Shown here in pieces: positions 51,188 to 59,503 of a DNA stretch of 64,000 bases; the stretch's first letter is position 1, and each line of letters starts with the position of its first letter. This DNA is from Planktophila sp965267775 (GTDB lineage: Bacteria > Actinomycetota > Actinomycetes > Nanopelagicales > Nanopelagicaceae). The notes under the pieces are model-generated. The model ran no database searches. It had not been told where the DNA came from and was given only the letters and a program-made list of their open reading frames with translations. The DNA lies in the NCBI GenBank assembly GCA_965267775.1, contig OZ254140.1, positions 682,001-746,000 on the forward strand, read 5' to 3'. The position numbers and the translations under genes were made by a program.

Positions 51188-51720
51188 CTTCTATATCCAT
51201 TTGCTCGCGCACAGAGGTGCCCTTGTGGATCAATTGGAAGTGCGCAGAAGGGACACGGTTGTCGCCCTGCTGCAATTACGAGTCCCGCTCTATCTTGGAA
51301 GATATTTGCCTGTGTCGGGGTGATAAAGATTCTCACGATTTCCACATCATCGAGGATTGGTAGTTCGTCATCATCCTCTTCTTCGTCGCCGAGATTGAGC
51401 TCACGTAAATCTATCTGAATCATCTCGCTCTCTTCATCGTAGAAGATTGCTATCGAACCGACGCGGAATTCATCAAGCACTGGAGTTTCGAGTGGAAGCG
51501 AATCTCTCGTCAGAGTTGGCTTTGGCGAGATTGGATGAGCTACGCGAATTTCTTTCAGCATATATCGAAGACGCTCTGAGATGGCCGCTACCTGAGACTT
51601 CTCAATTGAGGTCGATATCAGAGCATTTGCAGAACGAATCTGCAAGAAGAATGTCCGTTCACCTGGTTGACCGATGGTGCCAACTGTAAAGCGGGAGATA
51701 TCTTTAAATGTTCGGAGCAT
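51184..51720 (-). CDS. DUF3090 family protein
   Basis: 178 residues. The N-terminus RFTVGTIGQPGERTFFLQ and the C-terminal CPFCALPIDPQGHLCARANGYRR zinc-ribbon-like end with three Cys and a His are diagnostic. Function unknown. Always near the kinase-fold and phosphatase genes in actinobacteria, so the three may share a pathway. Confidence 0.88.
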   Translation of the reverse strand: MLRTFKDISRFTVGTIGQPGERTFFLQIRSANALISTSIEKSQVAAISERLRYMLKEIRVAHPISPKPTLTRDSLPLETPVLDEFRVGSIAIFYDEESEMIQIDLRELNLGDEEEDDDELPILDDVEIVRIFITPTQANIFQDRAGLVIAAGRQPCPFCALPIDPQGHLCARANGYRR

Positions 51721-51722
51721 TT

Positions 51723-52349
51723 TCAGCCAAGAATCTCTTTGAGGTTACCAGAGTTATTGATCGTCATAAGAGATAACTTCTTCTGATTACCGGAAAAGAT
51801 GGTGAAGGATGCCGGCGAAATCTCTAACTTTTGAAATTCATCTAACTTCATACCTAGAAGATGAGCTACTACTAGTTTGATCGTATCCGAGTGCGAAACG
51901 ATGAGATGAATATTCTCTCCACGTATCGCTCGGATATCTTCAAGAGATGAGATGGCGCGCTTCTGTGCCTTCTTAAACGACTCTCCCCCAGGGAAAGTTA
52001 CTTGAGATGGACTCTCTTGGACGCTCTTCCATAAAGGGTTACGACGCAGAGTTGATAACTTCTTCCCGCTCCATTGACCAAAGTTAATTTCAGAGAAGCC
52101 ATCATCGATTTCTAGAGAAGAGATACTTTTTGAATAGGGCGATTGAAGCCAGGGGTTAATAGTGAGCTGACAACGCTCAATGGGGCTGAGGTGGACGTGA
52201 TCAATTACCCCTTTGCCAATTCGCTCAATCAATTGAACCGCTTGTTTGCGACCAACTGGTGAGAGTCCAACTCCAGGAAGCTGTCCTGTAAGTAGCCCAT
52301 CCTGATTGGCGGCCGAATGTCCATGGCGCAGGAAAATGTATGTGCTCAT
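51723..52349 (-). CDS. Histidine phosphatase superfamily protein
   Basis: 208 residues from the ATG at 52349, chosen because AAAGGAG lies just upstream. The phosphohistidine motif FLRHGHSAANQDGLLTGQ opens the protein and the second catalytic His is in IVSHSDTIKLV. Broad phosphatase or phosphoglycerate-mutase fold; substrate unknown. Two bases separate it from DUF3090. Confidence 0.87.
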   Translation of the reverse strand: MSTYIFLRHGHSAANQDGLLTGQLPGVGLSPVGRKQAVQLIERIGKGVIDHVHLSPIERCQLTINPWLQSPYSKSISSLEIDDGFSEINFGQWSGKKLSTLRRNPLWKSVQESPSQVTFPGGESFKKAQKRAISSLEDIRAIRGENIHLIVSHSDTIKLVVAHLLGMKLDEFQKLEISPASFTIFSGNQKKLSLMTINNSGNLKEILG

Positions 52350-52431
52350 GGGACTCCTTTGAATAACGGACAACACGCTCGGCACCTAGGTTAGCGAGTT
52401 ATTGCTATGGAGTCTTGCTAAGGTCGCGCTC

Positions 52432-53382
52432 ATGGAAATGCGCCGAGCGGGTAAGAGTGGATTAACGCTCTCGCGTTTAGGTCTTGGAACGATGACGTGG
52501 GGTCGTGATACCGATACCCATGAAGCAGCCGACCAATGTCGCGCATATATCGATGCAGGTGGAAACTTTCTCGATACCTCACCCATCTATGGCGATGGCG
52601 ATTCAGAGCGAGTAATCGGCGGCATGATCGGAACGCTCTTCGAGCGAGATGAAGTAGTGATTGCGACTAAGGCCGGCATTCAACTGATCAACGGTGAGAA
52701 AGTTATAAATAATTCTCGTCAATCGCTAATCGCCGAGCTCGATAAGTCGCTCTCACGTCTTGGCACTGATCATGTCGATCTCTGGCAGCTACATGGCTGG
52801 GATGCGAATAATCCACTCGAAGATACTCTCTCTGCTCTTGATTACGCATACGCTTCAGGCAAAGCTCGATATATAGGAATTTCTAACTTCTCCGGATGGC
52901 AGAGCTCTAGAGCAATCACACTCCAAGAGTTACATGGATTGAAGGCGCCTATCGTCTCGCTTCAGAATGAGTACTCACTTCTGAACCGCGAAGTGGAGAA
53001 TGAAATTCTCCCTTGTGTAGATGATCTCAATGTGGGATTTCTAGCTTGGGCACCACTTGCTCGAGGCGTACTCACAGGAAAATATCGAACTGGCATTCCG
53101 AGTGATTCACGTGCCGCGGCGCCGCATTTCATGCGACATGTCGAGCCATATATGGATGATCGTTCTTCCAGGATTGTTGAAGCCGTTTCGGTAGCAGCAG
53201 AAGGTCTTGGCTTTGCACCTCTCGAAGTTGCTATCGCATGGGTTCGGGACAATCCTCTTGTCACTTCATCAATTGTTGGAGCAAGAACTGGAGCACAACT
53301 CCGCGGAATTCTAAAATCTGAGGAGATCGTTCTCCCTCTCACTATTCGCGAAGTTTTAGATGAGGTATCAGCAGTTTTCTAA
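52432..53382 (+). CDS. Aldo/keto reductase
   Basis: 316 residues from the ATG at 52432 (MEMRRAGKSGLTLSRLGLG). The catalytic tetrad is readable: Asp in NFLDTSPIYG, Tyr in the same motif, Lys in VIATKAG and His in WQLHGWD. An NADPH-dependent reductase of unknown substrate. The 3' end overlaps the convergent peptidase gene by 15 bases. Confidence 0.88.
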   Translation: MEMRRAGKSGLTLSRLGLGTMTWGRDTDTHEAADQCRAYIDAGGNFLDTSPIYGDGDSERVIGGMIGTLFERDEVVIATKAGIQLINGEKVINNSRQSLIAELDKSLSRLGTDHVDLWQLHGWDANNPLEDTLSALDYAYASGKARYIGISNFSGWQSSRAITLQELHGLKAPIVSLQNEYSLLNREVENEILPCVDDLNVGFLAWAPLARGVLTGKYRTGIPSDSRAAAPHFMRHVEPYMDDRSSRIVEAVSVAAEGLGFAPLEVAIAWVRDNPLVTSSIVGARTGAQLRGILKSEEIVLPLTIREVLDEVSAVF

Positions 53383-54678
53383 GAAGTCGTTTAATACCTT
53401 CACACCGAACTTCAAACCATCGATAGGTACACGCTCATCAACGCCATGGAAGAGCGCCATGAAATCAAGATCTGCTGGAAGCATCAGTGGACTAAAGCCA
53501 TAGCCGATAATTCCAAGTTCTGAGAGCGCCTTGTTGTCAGTACCACCGCTCATTGTGTATGGAACAGGAATACCTTCTGGATCTTCGCGAACAATTGCAG
53601 CGCACATTGCATCAACGAGCGGTCCACCGAATTCAACTTCAAGAGCGATGTCATGAGTCAGAGTGTCGATACGGATATCTGGGCCAACAATTGCGCGAAT
53701 CGTTGCATTGAGTTCTTCTTCATATCCTGGGAGGAAGCGACCATCAATAGTTGCACTGGCGCTTCCTGGGATGACATTTGCTTTATAGCCGGCTTCAAGA
53801 ATCGTTGGATTGGCGGTGTTCTGAAGAGTGGCGCCAATCATTCGAGCAGTGGGACCGATCTCTTTGAGAAGTGGTCGCAAATCGTTTTCGTCGTAAGGCT
53901 TTCCTGTTGCCTCTGCGATTCTCTTAAAGAGTAGTTTTACTGTCTTTGTATAACGTTGAGGCCACTCATACTTACCGATCTTTGCAACAGCTTCGGAAAG
54001 TGCTGTGAGAGCATTCTCATCATTCATCATCGAACCGTGGCCAGCGCGACCATCGGCTGTGAGCTTCATCCAGTGAATACCCTTTTGTGCAGCTTCTACA
54101 AAGTAGAGACGTTTTCCATCTCCTACGGTGACAGAGAATCCACCAACCTCAGAAATCGCCTCGGTGCAACCGGCGAAAACCTCTGGGTGATTGGCTGTCA
54201 TATATCGAGAGCCGTAACTACTTCCTGCCTCTTCATCAGCGAAGAAGGCGAGAACGATATTGCGTGGCGGCTTATAGCCAGAACGCGCCCAGCGACGAAC
54301 GATTGCAAGAAGCATCGCATCAACGTTCTTCATATCAACTGCGCCGCGACCCCAGATCATTCCATCTTTGATCACTGCAGCAAATGGATCGACGCTCCAA
54401 TCATCGGCATTTGCAGGAACAACATCGATATGGCCATGAACAACAAGACCTGGACGAGTTGGATCTGCACCTTCGATATTGGCAATGACATTGCAGCGAT
54501 TCGGTGCTGATTCATAAATCTTCGCTGAGATGCCGACCTCTGCAAGAGATGCGACGACATATTCAGCTACCGCCTTCTCGTCGCCCTTACCTTCACCAAA
54601 ATTCACAGAAGGAATTCGGATCAACTCCTGGCAGATTGAGATGGTCTCTTCTTCTAGCGTTGCAAAGTCGTTGCTCAT
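53368..54678 (-). CDS. M20-family metallopeptidase (DapE/ArgE-like)
   Basis: 436 residues from the ATG at 54678; the frame extends to 54699. Metal ligands are in VVHGHIDVVPA, GRGAVDMKNVD and FFADEEAGSSYG, and a dimerisation domain follows. Closest in pattern to the actinobacterial M20/M25/M40 dipeptidase sometimes called DapE2 rather than true DapE or ArgE. Likely peptide or amide hydrolysis; substrate not resolved. Confidence 0.87.
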   Translation of the reverse strand: MSNDFATLEEETISICQELIRIPSVNFGEGKGDEKAVAEYVVASLAEVGISAKIYESAPNRCNVIANIEGADPTRPGLVVHGHIDVVPANADDWSVDPFAAVIKDGMIWGRGAVDMKNVDAMLLAIVRRWARSGYKPPRNIVLAFFADEEAGSSYGSRYMTANHPEVFAGCTEAISEVGGFSVTVGDGKRLYFVEAAQKGIHWMKLTADGRAGHGSMMNDENALTALSEAVAKIGKYEWPQRYTKTVKLLFKRIAEATGKPYDENDLRPLLKEIGPTARMIGATLQNTANPTILEAGYKANVIPGSASATIDGRFLPGYEEELNATIRAIVGPDIRIDTLTHDIALEVEFGGPLVDAMCAAIVREDPEGIPVPYTMSGGTDNKALSELGIIGYGFSPLMLPADLDFMALFHGVDERVPIDGLKFGVKVLNDFLENC

Positions 54679-54707
54679 GGCTCCATTCTCTACTATCAAG
54701 GGCTATT

Positions 54708-54736
54708 TTGCGTGTGAGGCAGAGCATTGCTATCCT
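54708..54736 (+). promoter_or_regulatory. Candidate tRNA-Leu promoter
   Basis: TTGCGT at 54708-54713 and TATCCT at 54731-54736 are 17 bases apart. They lie 58 bases before the tRNA and just outside the divergent peptidase gene. Confidence 0.5.
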
Positions 54737-54793
54737 TCGGCAGGTAATTCAACCCCATCACGTAGGCTTCTCTTATTCGTGGCGGGGACACTC

Positions 54794-54877
54794 GTCCGGG
54801 TGGCGGAATTGGCAGACGCGCTAGCTTGAGGTGCTAGTTCTCGCAAGGGATTAGGGGTTCAAGTCCCCTTTCGGACA
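54794..54877 (+). tRNA. tRNA-Leu (anticodon GAG)
   Basis: 84 bases with a class II variable arm. The acceptor stem pairs GTCCGGG with TTCGGAC, followed by discriminator A. The anticodon stem CTAGC/GCTAG encloses TTGAGGT with GAG at 54828-54830. The T arm GGGGTTCAAGTCCCC is perfect. CCA is not encoded. Confidence 0.95.
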
Positions 54878-54926
54878 CAAGAGTTGCTCACTGGTTAGCC
54901 ATTGAGCAGTCGAAATGGAGCGCTGT

Positions 54927-55454
54927 ATGCAACTTCAACACGCTCTCGCACTAGTACGAGATATCCCCGATTTTCCACAGTCGGGGATTCTCTTTAAAGA
55001 TATCACTCCTCTTCTTGCAAATCCCCAGGCCTTTGCTCTCGTTACAACTGAACTCGCCGGAGATAGCCAAAAATATTCACAAGTCGTCGGCATCGAAGCG
55101 AGAGGCTTCATCCTTGGAGCAGCCATTGCCTCGTACTCATCACGTGGATTTGTGCCCTTTCGCAAGGCGGGCAAACTCCCCCACACAACAATCTCAAAGA
55201 GTTACGGTCTCGAATATGGCGTTGATGTAATCGAAGCGCATATCGATGCAGTCCTACCAAGTGATTCGGTTCTGATCGTTGACGATGTCTTAGCAACTGG
55301 AGGAACTCTTCTCGCTGCAATTGAATTGATCTACGAGCTCGGCGCCTCAATATCTGAAGTTGTCGTTCTTTATGAAATCTCTTTTCTCAAAGGTCGCGAA
55401 CGCATCCTTGAAAAGTATCCAGAGATCACAATTCGATCGATTGTGGCTGGATAG
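54927..55454 (+). CDS. apt: Adenine phosphoribosyltransferase (Apt)
   Basis: Salvages adenine to AMP with PRPP. 175 residues from the ATG at 54927, which has GGAG six bases upstream; an ATG at 54915 is also in frame. Motifs are IRDIPDFP-like DIPDFPQSGILFKDITPL, GIEARGFILGAAIA and the PRPP loop VLIVDDVLATGGT. In many actinobacteria relA follows; here an acyltransferase starts at the base after its stop. Confidence 0.93.
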   Translation: MQLQHALALVRDIPDFPQSGILFKDITPLLANPQAFALVTTELAGDSQKYSQVVGIEARGFILGAAIASYSSRGFVPFRKAGKLPHTTISKSYGLEYGVDVIEAHIDAVLPSDSVLIVDDVLATGGTLLAAIELIYELGASISEVVVLYEISFLKGRERILEKYPEITIRSIVAG

Positions 55455-57305
55455 ATGCGTATTCCTCAGATTCAGGCGCTACGTGCACTTGCAGCGATAC
55501 TTGTACTTCTCTTCCATGCCAACCTAGTCGGTGGCGGTTATATCGGCGTTGATATCTTCTACGTAATCTCTGGATATCTGATTACAGGGTTAATTCTTCG
55601 TGAGATTGAAGATCGAGGCTCACTTAACTTCAGGGCTTTCTACCTTCGACGAATTAAGAGATTGCTTCCGACATCATTTTCAATATTGATGGTGACCGCA
55701 CTAGTTTCTTGGTTCCTTTACCCGGGAACGATGCGCGAGGAACTTGGAAAAGATATTTTCGCTGCAGCTGTCTACGTATCTAACTTTCTCTTCGCCTTCT
55801 GGCAGATGGATTATCAAAACCTCAATGCGATCCCGCCTGTTGTTATTCACTTCTGGTCTCTTGCGGTAGAAGAGCAGTTCTATCTCTTCTGGCCGGTCAT
55901 TGTTCTTATCGCATTCAAATTTGGTGGACGCCGTCGGCTATTTCAGAGCATCTCCATACTGACACTCTCCTCTTTCCTCTTGAGCCTCTACCTGACTTCA
56001 CATTCGCCTATCTGGGCCTTCTACTCACTTCCTACGCGTGCTTGGGAGCTCGGAGTAGGTGCGCTGCTTCTGGCGATTCCAACGAAATATCGCCTCTCCG
56101 TTTTCTACCCTTGGGCAGCACTCGCGCTCATCAGCTATGCAACCTTCTTCTACACGGATAAGACACCTTTTCCAGGTACAGCGGCAATTGCTCCTGTGAT
56201 TGGTACGGCAGCAGCGATCGCATCGATCTCTTCATGGCCGAAGATTCTCAACTTCTTGAGCAATCTTCGACTCATTCAATGGTTAGGTGAGATCTCCTAC
56301 CCGCTCTATCTCTGGCATTGGCCGCTTCTCGTTATTCCTATGGTCTATCTCGGCCGTGGTCTGCATATCTATGAGCGAGCAATCGCAATCCTTGCAACCT
56401 TGCTCTTGGCAGATCTCACGCATCGCTTTATTGAGCAGCCACTTCGACATATCTCTCTTTCGCCACGGAAAATCATTTCAGGTGCAGTGATTGCATCCTT
56501 AATTGCAACGGGTACCGGTCTTGCGATTACCGCAAGTGCGAACAACACGATCACCTTGAGTTCTGGTGAGAGCTACTCACTGGAAGAGGTCATGGCAAAG
56601 CCACAGGTCTATCTCGACGATTGTCATGTTAATAATGGTGAGACAGTTTCAGGTGACTGTTCCTATGGCCCAGAGAGTCCGACGAAGGTGGTTCTCTTCG
56701 GAGATTCACATGCCGCACAGTGGATGCCAGTCCTTGAAGAGCTTGCATATGAGAAGAACTTCACTCTCATCTCACTCACTAAATCTGCTTGCCCAGGCCC
56801 TGCCGTTGTGAAAGTTGAGACTGGGGCTTATAAGAATGCTGATTGTTCGACATGGCGTAATAATGCGATTGCTCGAATTAAGTCAATCAAGCCGATGGCG
56901 GTATTGGTAAGCGGAATGCAGCATTTTGAGATGCCATCGGGATATTCATCGCGCACAGATTGGTGGCGCGAAGGAGAAGCGAAGACATTTGCCGCTCTAG
57001 AAGGTTCCTCCAAGCACATTATCTATATCTCGGACACGCCTCACCCACAGCGAGATATTCCGAGTTGTATAGCTGCTGGACGCATAGATAAGTGCAATTC
57101 CACTGAGCCCTCTCAAGCGATCTTCTCCCCTGGTTGGCAACAGATCAATCCAACTCCATGGTTCTGTGCAGAAAACTGCCCCGCTGTAATCAATGGAGTC
57201 GTTGTCTATCGCGATGCATCACATATCAGCGTTCTCGCTTCCAAGAAGGCCAAGCCACAATTACTGAGCACTCTCCTCTCTCTCGGTGTCTTCGCTTCAA
57301 AGTAA
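55455..57305 (+). CDS. OafA-type membrane acyltransferase with SGNH domain
   Basis: 616 residues. The N-terminal acyltransferase-3 domain has about ten membrane helices, with RALAAILVLLFHANLVGGG containing the catalytic His, YIGVDIFYVISGYLITG, and WSLAVEEQFYLFWP. The C-terminal SGNH hydrolase part has VVLFGDSHAAQWM (catalytic Ser) and YRDASHIS (Asp-x-x-His). Such proteins O-acetylate cell-surface polysaccharide. It lies directly between apt and tdk. Confidence 0.9.
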   Translation: MRIPQIQALRALAAILVLLFHANLVGGGYIGVDIFYVISGYLITGLILREIEDRGSLNFRAFYLRRIKRLLPTSFSILMVTALVSWFLYPGTMREELGKDIFAAAVYVSNFLFAFWQMDYQNLNAIPPVVIHFWSLAVEEQFYLFWPVIVLIAFKFGGRRRLFQSISILTLSSFLLSLYLTSHSPIWAFYSLPTRAWELGVGALLLAIPTKYRLSVFYPWAALALISYATFFYTDKTPFPGTAAIAPVIGTAAAIASISSWPKILNFLSNLRLIQWLGEISYPLYLWHWPLLVIPMVYLGRGLHIYERAIAILATLLLADLTHRFIEQPLRHISLSPRKIISGAVIASLIATGTGLAITASANNTITLSSGESYSLEEVMAKPQVYLDDCHVNNGETVSGDCSYGPESPTKVVLFGDSHAAQWMPVLEELAYEKNFTLISLTKSACPGPAVVKVETGAYKNADCSTWRNNAIARIKSIKPMAVLVSGMQHFEMPSGYSSRTDWWREGEAKTFAALEGSSKHIIYISDTPHPQRDIPSCIAAGRIDKCNSTEPSQAIFSPGWQQINPTPWFCAENCPAVINGVVVYRDASHISVLASKKAKPQLLSTLLSLGVFASK

Positions 57306-57338
57306 GGAATTTGCGAGAGCTCATGGCAGGATGTCGCC

Positions 57339-57986
57339 ATGGCTGAATTGATCTATTACTGCGGCACGATGGATAGCGGCAAGTCGACCCTTGCGCTACA
57401 GACGGCTCATAACCATCAGAGTCGTGGACGTGGTGGTTTGATCTTCACCAGCCATGACCGTGCTGGTTCCGGTGTGATCTCATCTCGCCTAGGACTTCAA
57501 AGCCCAGCTATCGAGGTTATTCCTGGCTTTGATATCCATAAGTTAGTTGTCGATAAGTTATCCATGGGCGAACGTATCGATTACATCATCTGCGATGAGG
57601 CTCAATTCTATGAACCAGATCAGATTGATGGCTTGGCTCGCATCGTTGATGGCTTAGGTATTGATGTGTACGCCTTTGGAATTCTCGCAGACTTTAGAAC
57701 AAAACTATTCCCAGGTTCTGCGCGACTTGTAGAACTTGCTGATCGAGTCAATACCCTTCAGGTAGAAGCCCTCTGCTGGTGCGGTTCTCGAGCCACTCAC
57801 AATGCTCGTACCGTTAACGGAAAGATGGTTACAGAGGGCGAACAAGTTGTTGTCGGAGATGTCGGCAAGAGTGATGAAGTTGCCTATGAAGTTCTCTGTC
57901 GCCGCCATCATATGCGACGTGTTACCGCACGCGCATCAAGGGCAGGCCATATCTCTAGCGATCCGTTGCCATTTGGAGAGAAGTAA
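57339..57986 (+). CDS. tdk: Thymidine kinase (Tdk)
   Basis: 215 residues, class II thymidine kinase. P-loop GTMDSGKST at 9-17, catalytic Glu at 87 in CDEAQFY, and a structural zinc site with C146, C148, C187 and a His near 190. Salvages thymidine to dTMP. With apt and the purine permease it points to nucleobase and nucleoside uptake. Confidence 0.94.
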   Translation: MAELIYYCGTMDSGKSTLALQTAHNHQSRGRGGLIFTSHDRAGSGVISSRLGLQSPAIEVIPGFDIHKLVVDKLSMGERIDYIICDEAQFYEPDQIDGLARIVDGLGIDVYAFGILADFRTKLFPGSARLVELADRVNTLQVEALCWCGSRATHNARTVNGKMVTEGEQVVVGDVGKSDEVAYEVLCRRHHMRRVTARASRAGHISSDPLPFGEK

Positions 57987-57987
57987 T

Positions 57988-58719
57988 TTAGAAGGAATGC
58001 ACCAGGGTCGCGATAAGCGGCGCTAAGAATAGGGCGGGAAGTAAGTTTCCGACCGCAATCTTCTTGATATCGAGTAGGCGCAGGCCAATACCTACCAGCA
58101 TCAGTCCACCACAGATTGTCATCGCATCAATCTGGTACTGCTCCAAAACATTACCTGCTATCCAACCCACTACCGTCCAGGCACCTTGATAGATACCGAG
58201 CGGAATTATCGATGCAGCTACTCCCCAACCCAAAGTTGAGGCAAATGCCATCGCGGCAAAGAAGTCGAGCGATGATTTCAGGAGCAATTGATCGATACCT
58301 TGTGAAGCTCCATCGCTAATACTTCCAAGTATTGCCAGTGGCCCAATCAAGAAGAGAAGTGATGCGGTGACAAATCCTTCAACAAAGGGGCTCTCATCGG
58401 ATGCCTTGAATTTCTTGCGGAGACCTTCACCAAAACTATCTAATCGATTCTCAAGTTTCAGAGCGGTACCGATAAAGCCACCTAAAAGCATAGTCAGGAG
58501 AATTACTAATAGCGGAGCGCCTTTAGGAAGGGCAGTTGTGAAATCTCTCGACCAGAGTGGGATCAACGCGGATACTGCACCGAGTAAGGTGATTAGGCCG
58601 AGCACATCGGTGATCGCTGACTGCGAGTCTTTTCGTAGCCGATGCCCCACTGCAATTCCGATTGAAGAGCCAACGATAATTGCCGCAAGATTTATAACCG
58701 TGCCAAGCCCGATAAACAT
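57988..58719 (-). CDS. DUF554 family membrane protein
   Basis: 243 residues from the ATG at 58719 (MFIGLGTVINLAAIIVGSSIG), the usual start; the open frame extends to 58830 over the divergent gene. About seven membrane helices with GLITLLGAVSALI, LLGGFIGTALKLE and the C-terminal GGLMLVGIGLRLLDIKKI. A putative membrane transporter of unknown substrate. Convergent with tdk, one base apart. Confidence 0.85.
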   Translation of the reverse strand: MFIGLGTVINLAAIIVGSSIGIAVGHRLRKDSQSAITDVLGLITLLGAVSALIPLWSRDFTTALPKGAPLLVILLTMLLGGFIGTALKLENRLDSFGEGLRKKFKASDESPFVEGFVTASLLFLIGPLAILGSISDGASQGIDQLLLKSSLDFFAAMAFASTLGWGVAASIIPLGIYQGAWTVVGWIAGNVLEQYQIDAMTICGGLMLVGIGLRLLDIKKIAVGNLLPALFLAPLIATLVHSF

Positions 58720-58741
58720 GGCCACACTATAGACTCCTGCG

Positions 58742-59404
58742 ATGCGTTCTCTACTGAAATTTATTGCGCCACATAAGACAATTCCTGAAACTCCGTGGAG
58801 AGCTGAACATCGATGGCAACTCTCACCCACCCGTGTTGCGATTCTCTTCTTCGGTCTCGCGATTTTCGGTCTCGGTGACTCATTACTTGTTCAGGGCAAT
58901 GTTGGTAATGCGCCCTGGACTGTCTTCGCCCAAGGTTTATCTCTTAAGACCCACTTACCACTCGGAGTATCAACATTTCTTATCTCTGTAGCTGTCTTAC
59001 TGATTTGGATTCCTTTGAAGGAGAAACCAGGTTTCGGAACTCTCTCAAATATCTTGCTGATTGCCTCATTTATCCAGATCGGTATCTCCATCTTTCCTCT
59101 GCAGCACTCTCTCGCAATGGGCGTTGCCTTTGATCTTCTTGGAATTACCTTGGTAGGAATCGGTTCAGCCCTCTACATCACCTGCGGTCTTGGCCCTGGC
59201 CCTCGAGATGGAGCTATGACAGGCATCCATAAGGCCACAGGCATTCGTGTCGGGCGAGTTCGCCTAGGTATCGAGCTCGCCGTCCTCCTCATCGGCTGGC
59301 GTATGGGAGGAACGGTAAATATCGGAACGCTCCTCTTTGCCCTCCTTATCGGTGAATCCATCGCGATTTCCCTTGGGGTCGTGGCGCGTCTGACCAGTCG
59401 GTAA
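58742..59404 (+). CDS. YczE/YitT-type membrane protein
   Basis: 220 residues with five predicted membrane segments. GLAIFGLGDSLLVQGNVGNAPWTVFAQGL and ALYITCGLGPGPRDGAMTGIHK with the GPR-D pattern are typical of YczE-like proteins. Function unknown. It starts 22 bases from the divergent DUF554 gene. Confidence 0.82.
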   Translation: MRSLLKFIAPHKTIPETPWRAEHRWQLSPTRVAILFFGLAIFGLGDSLLVQGNVGNAPWTVFAQGLSLKTHLPLGVSTFLISVAVLLIWIPLKEKPGFGTLSNILLIASFIQIGISIFPLQHSLAMGVAFDLLGITLVGIGSALYITCGLGPGPRDGAMTGIHKATGIRVGRVRLGIELAVLLIGWRMGGTVNIGTLLFALLIGESIAISLGVVARLTSR

Positions 59405-59434
59405 TGAGAGCCTCTCTTAAACTTGGGCCTTCCC

Positions 59435-59480
59435 ACGGTCTGTGAGCCGTCATTTCACACGGGGTCGCAAACACCCCCGT
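59435..59480 (+). promoter_or_regulatory. Structured leader of the NCS2 permease gene
   Basis: Two hairpins lie in the 99-base gap before the permease: ACGG-N8-CCGT at 59435-59450 and ACGGGG-N10-CCCCGT at 59459-59480, the latter 23 bases before the start. The known purine riboswitch core is not visible. It may be a regulatory leader or merely GC-rich pairing. Confidence 0.35.
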
Positions 59481-59503
59481 TAACAAAATCAGGAAGGTCG
59501 ACC

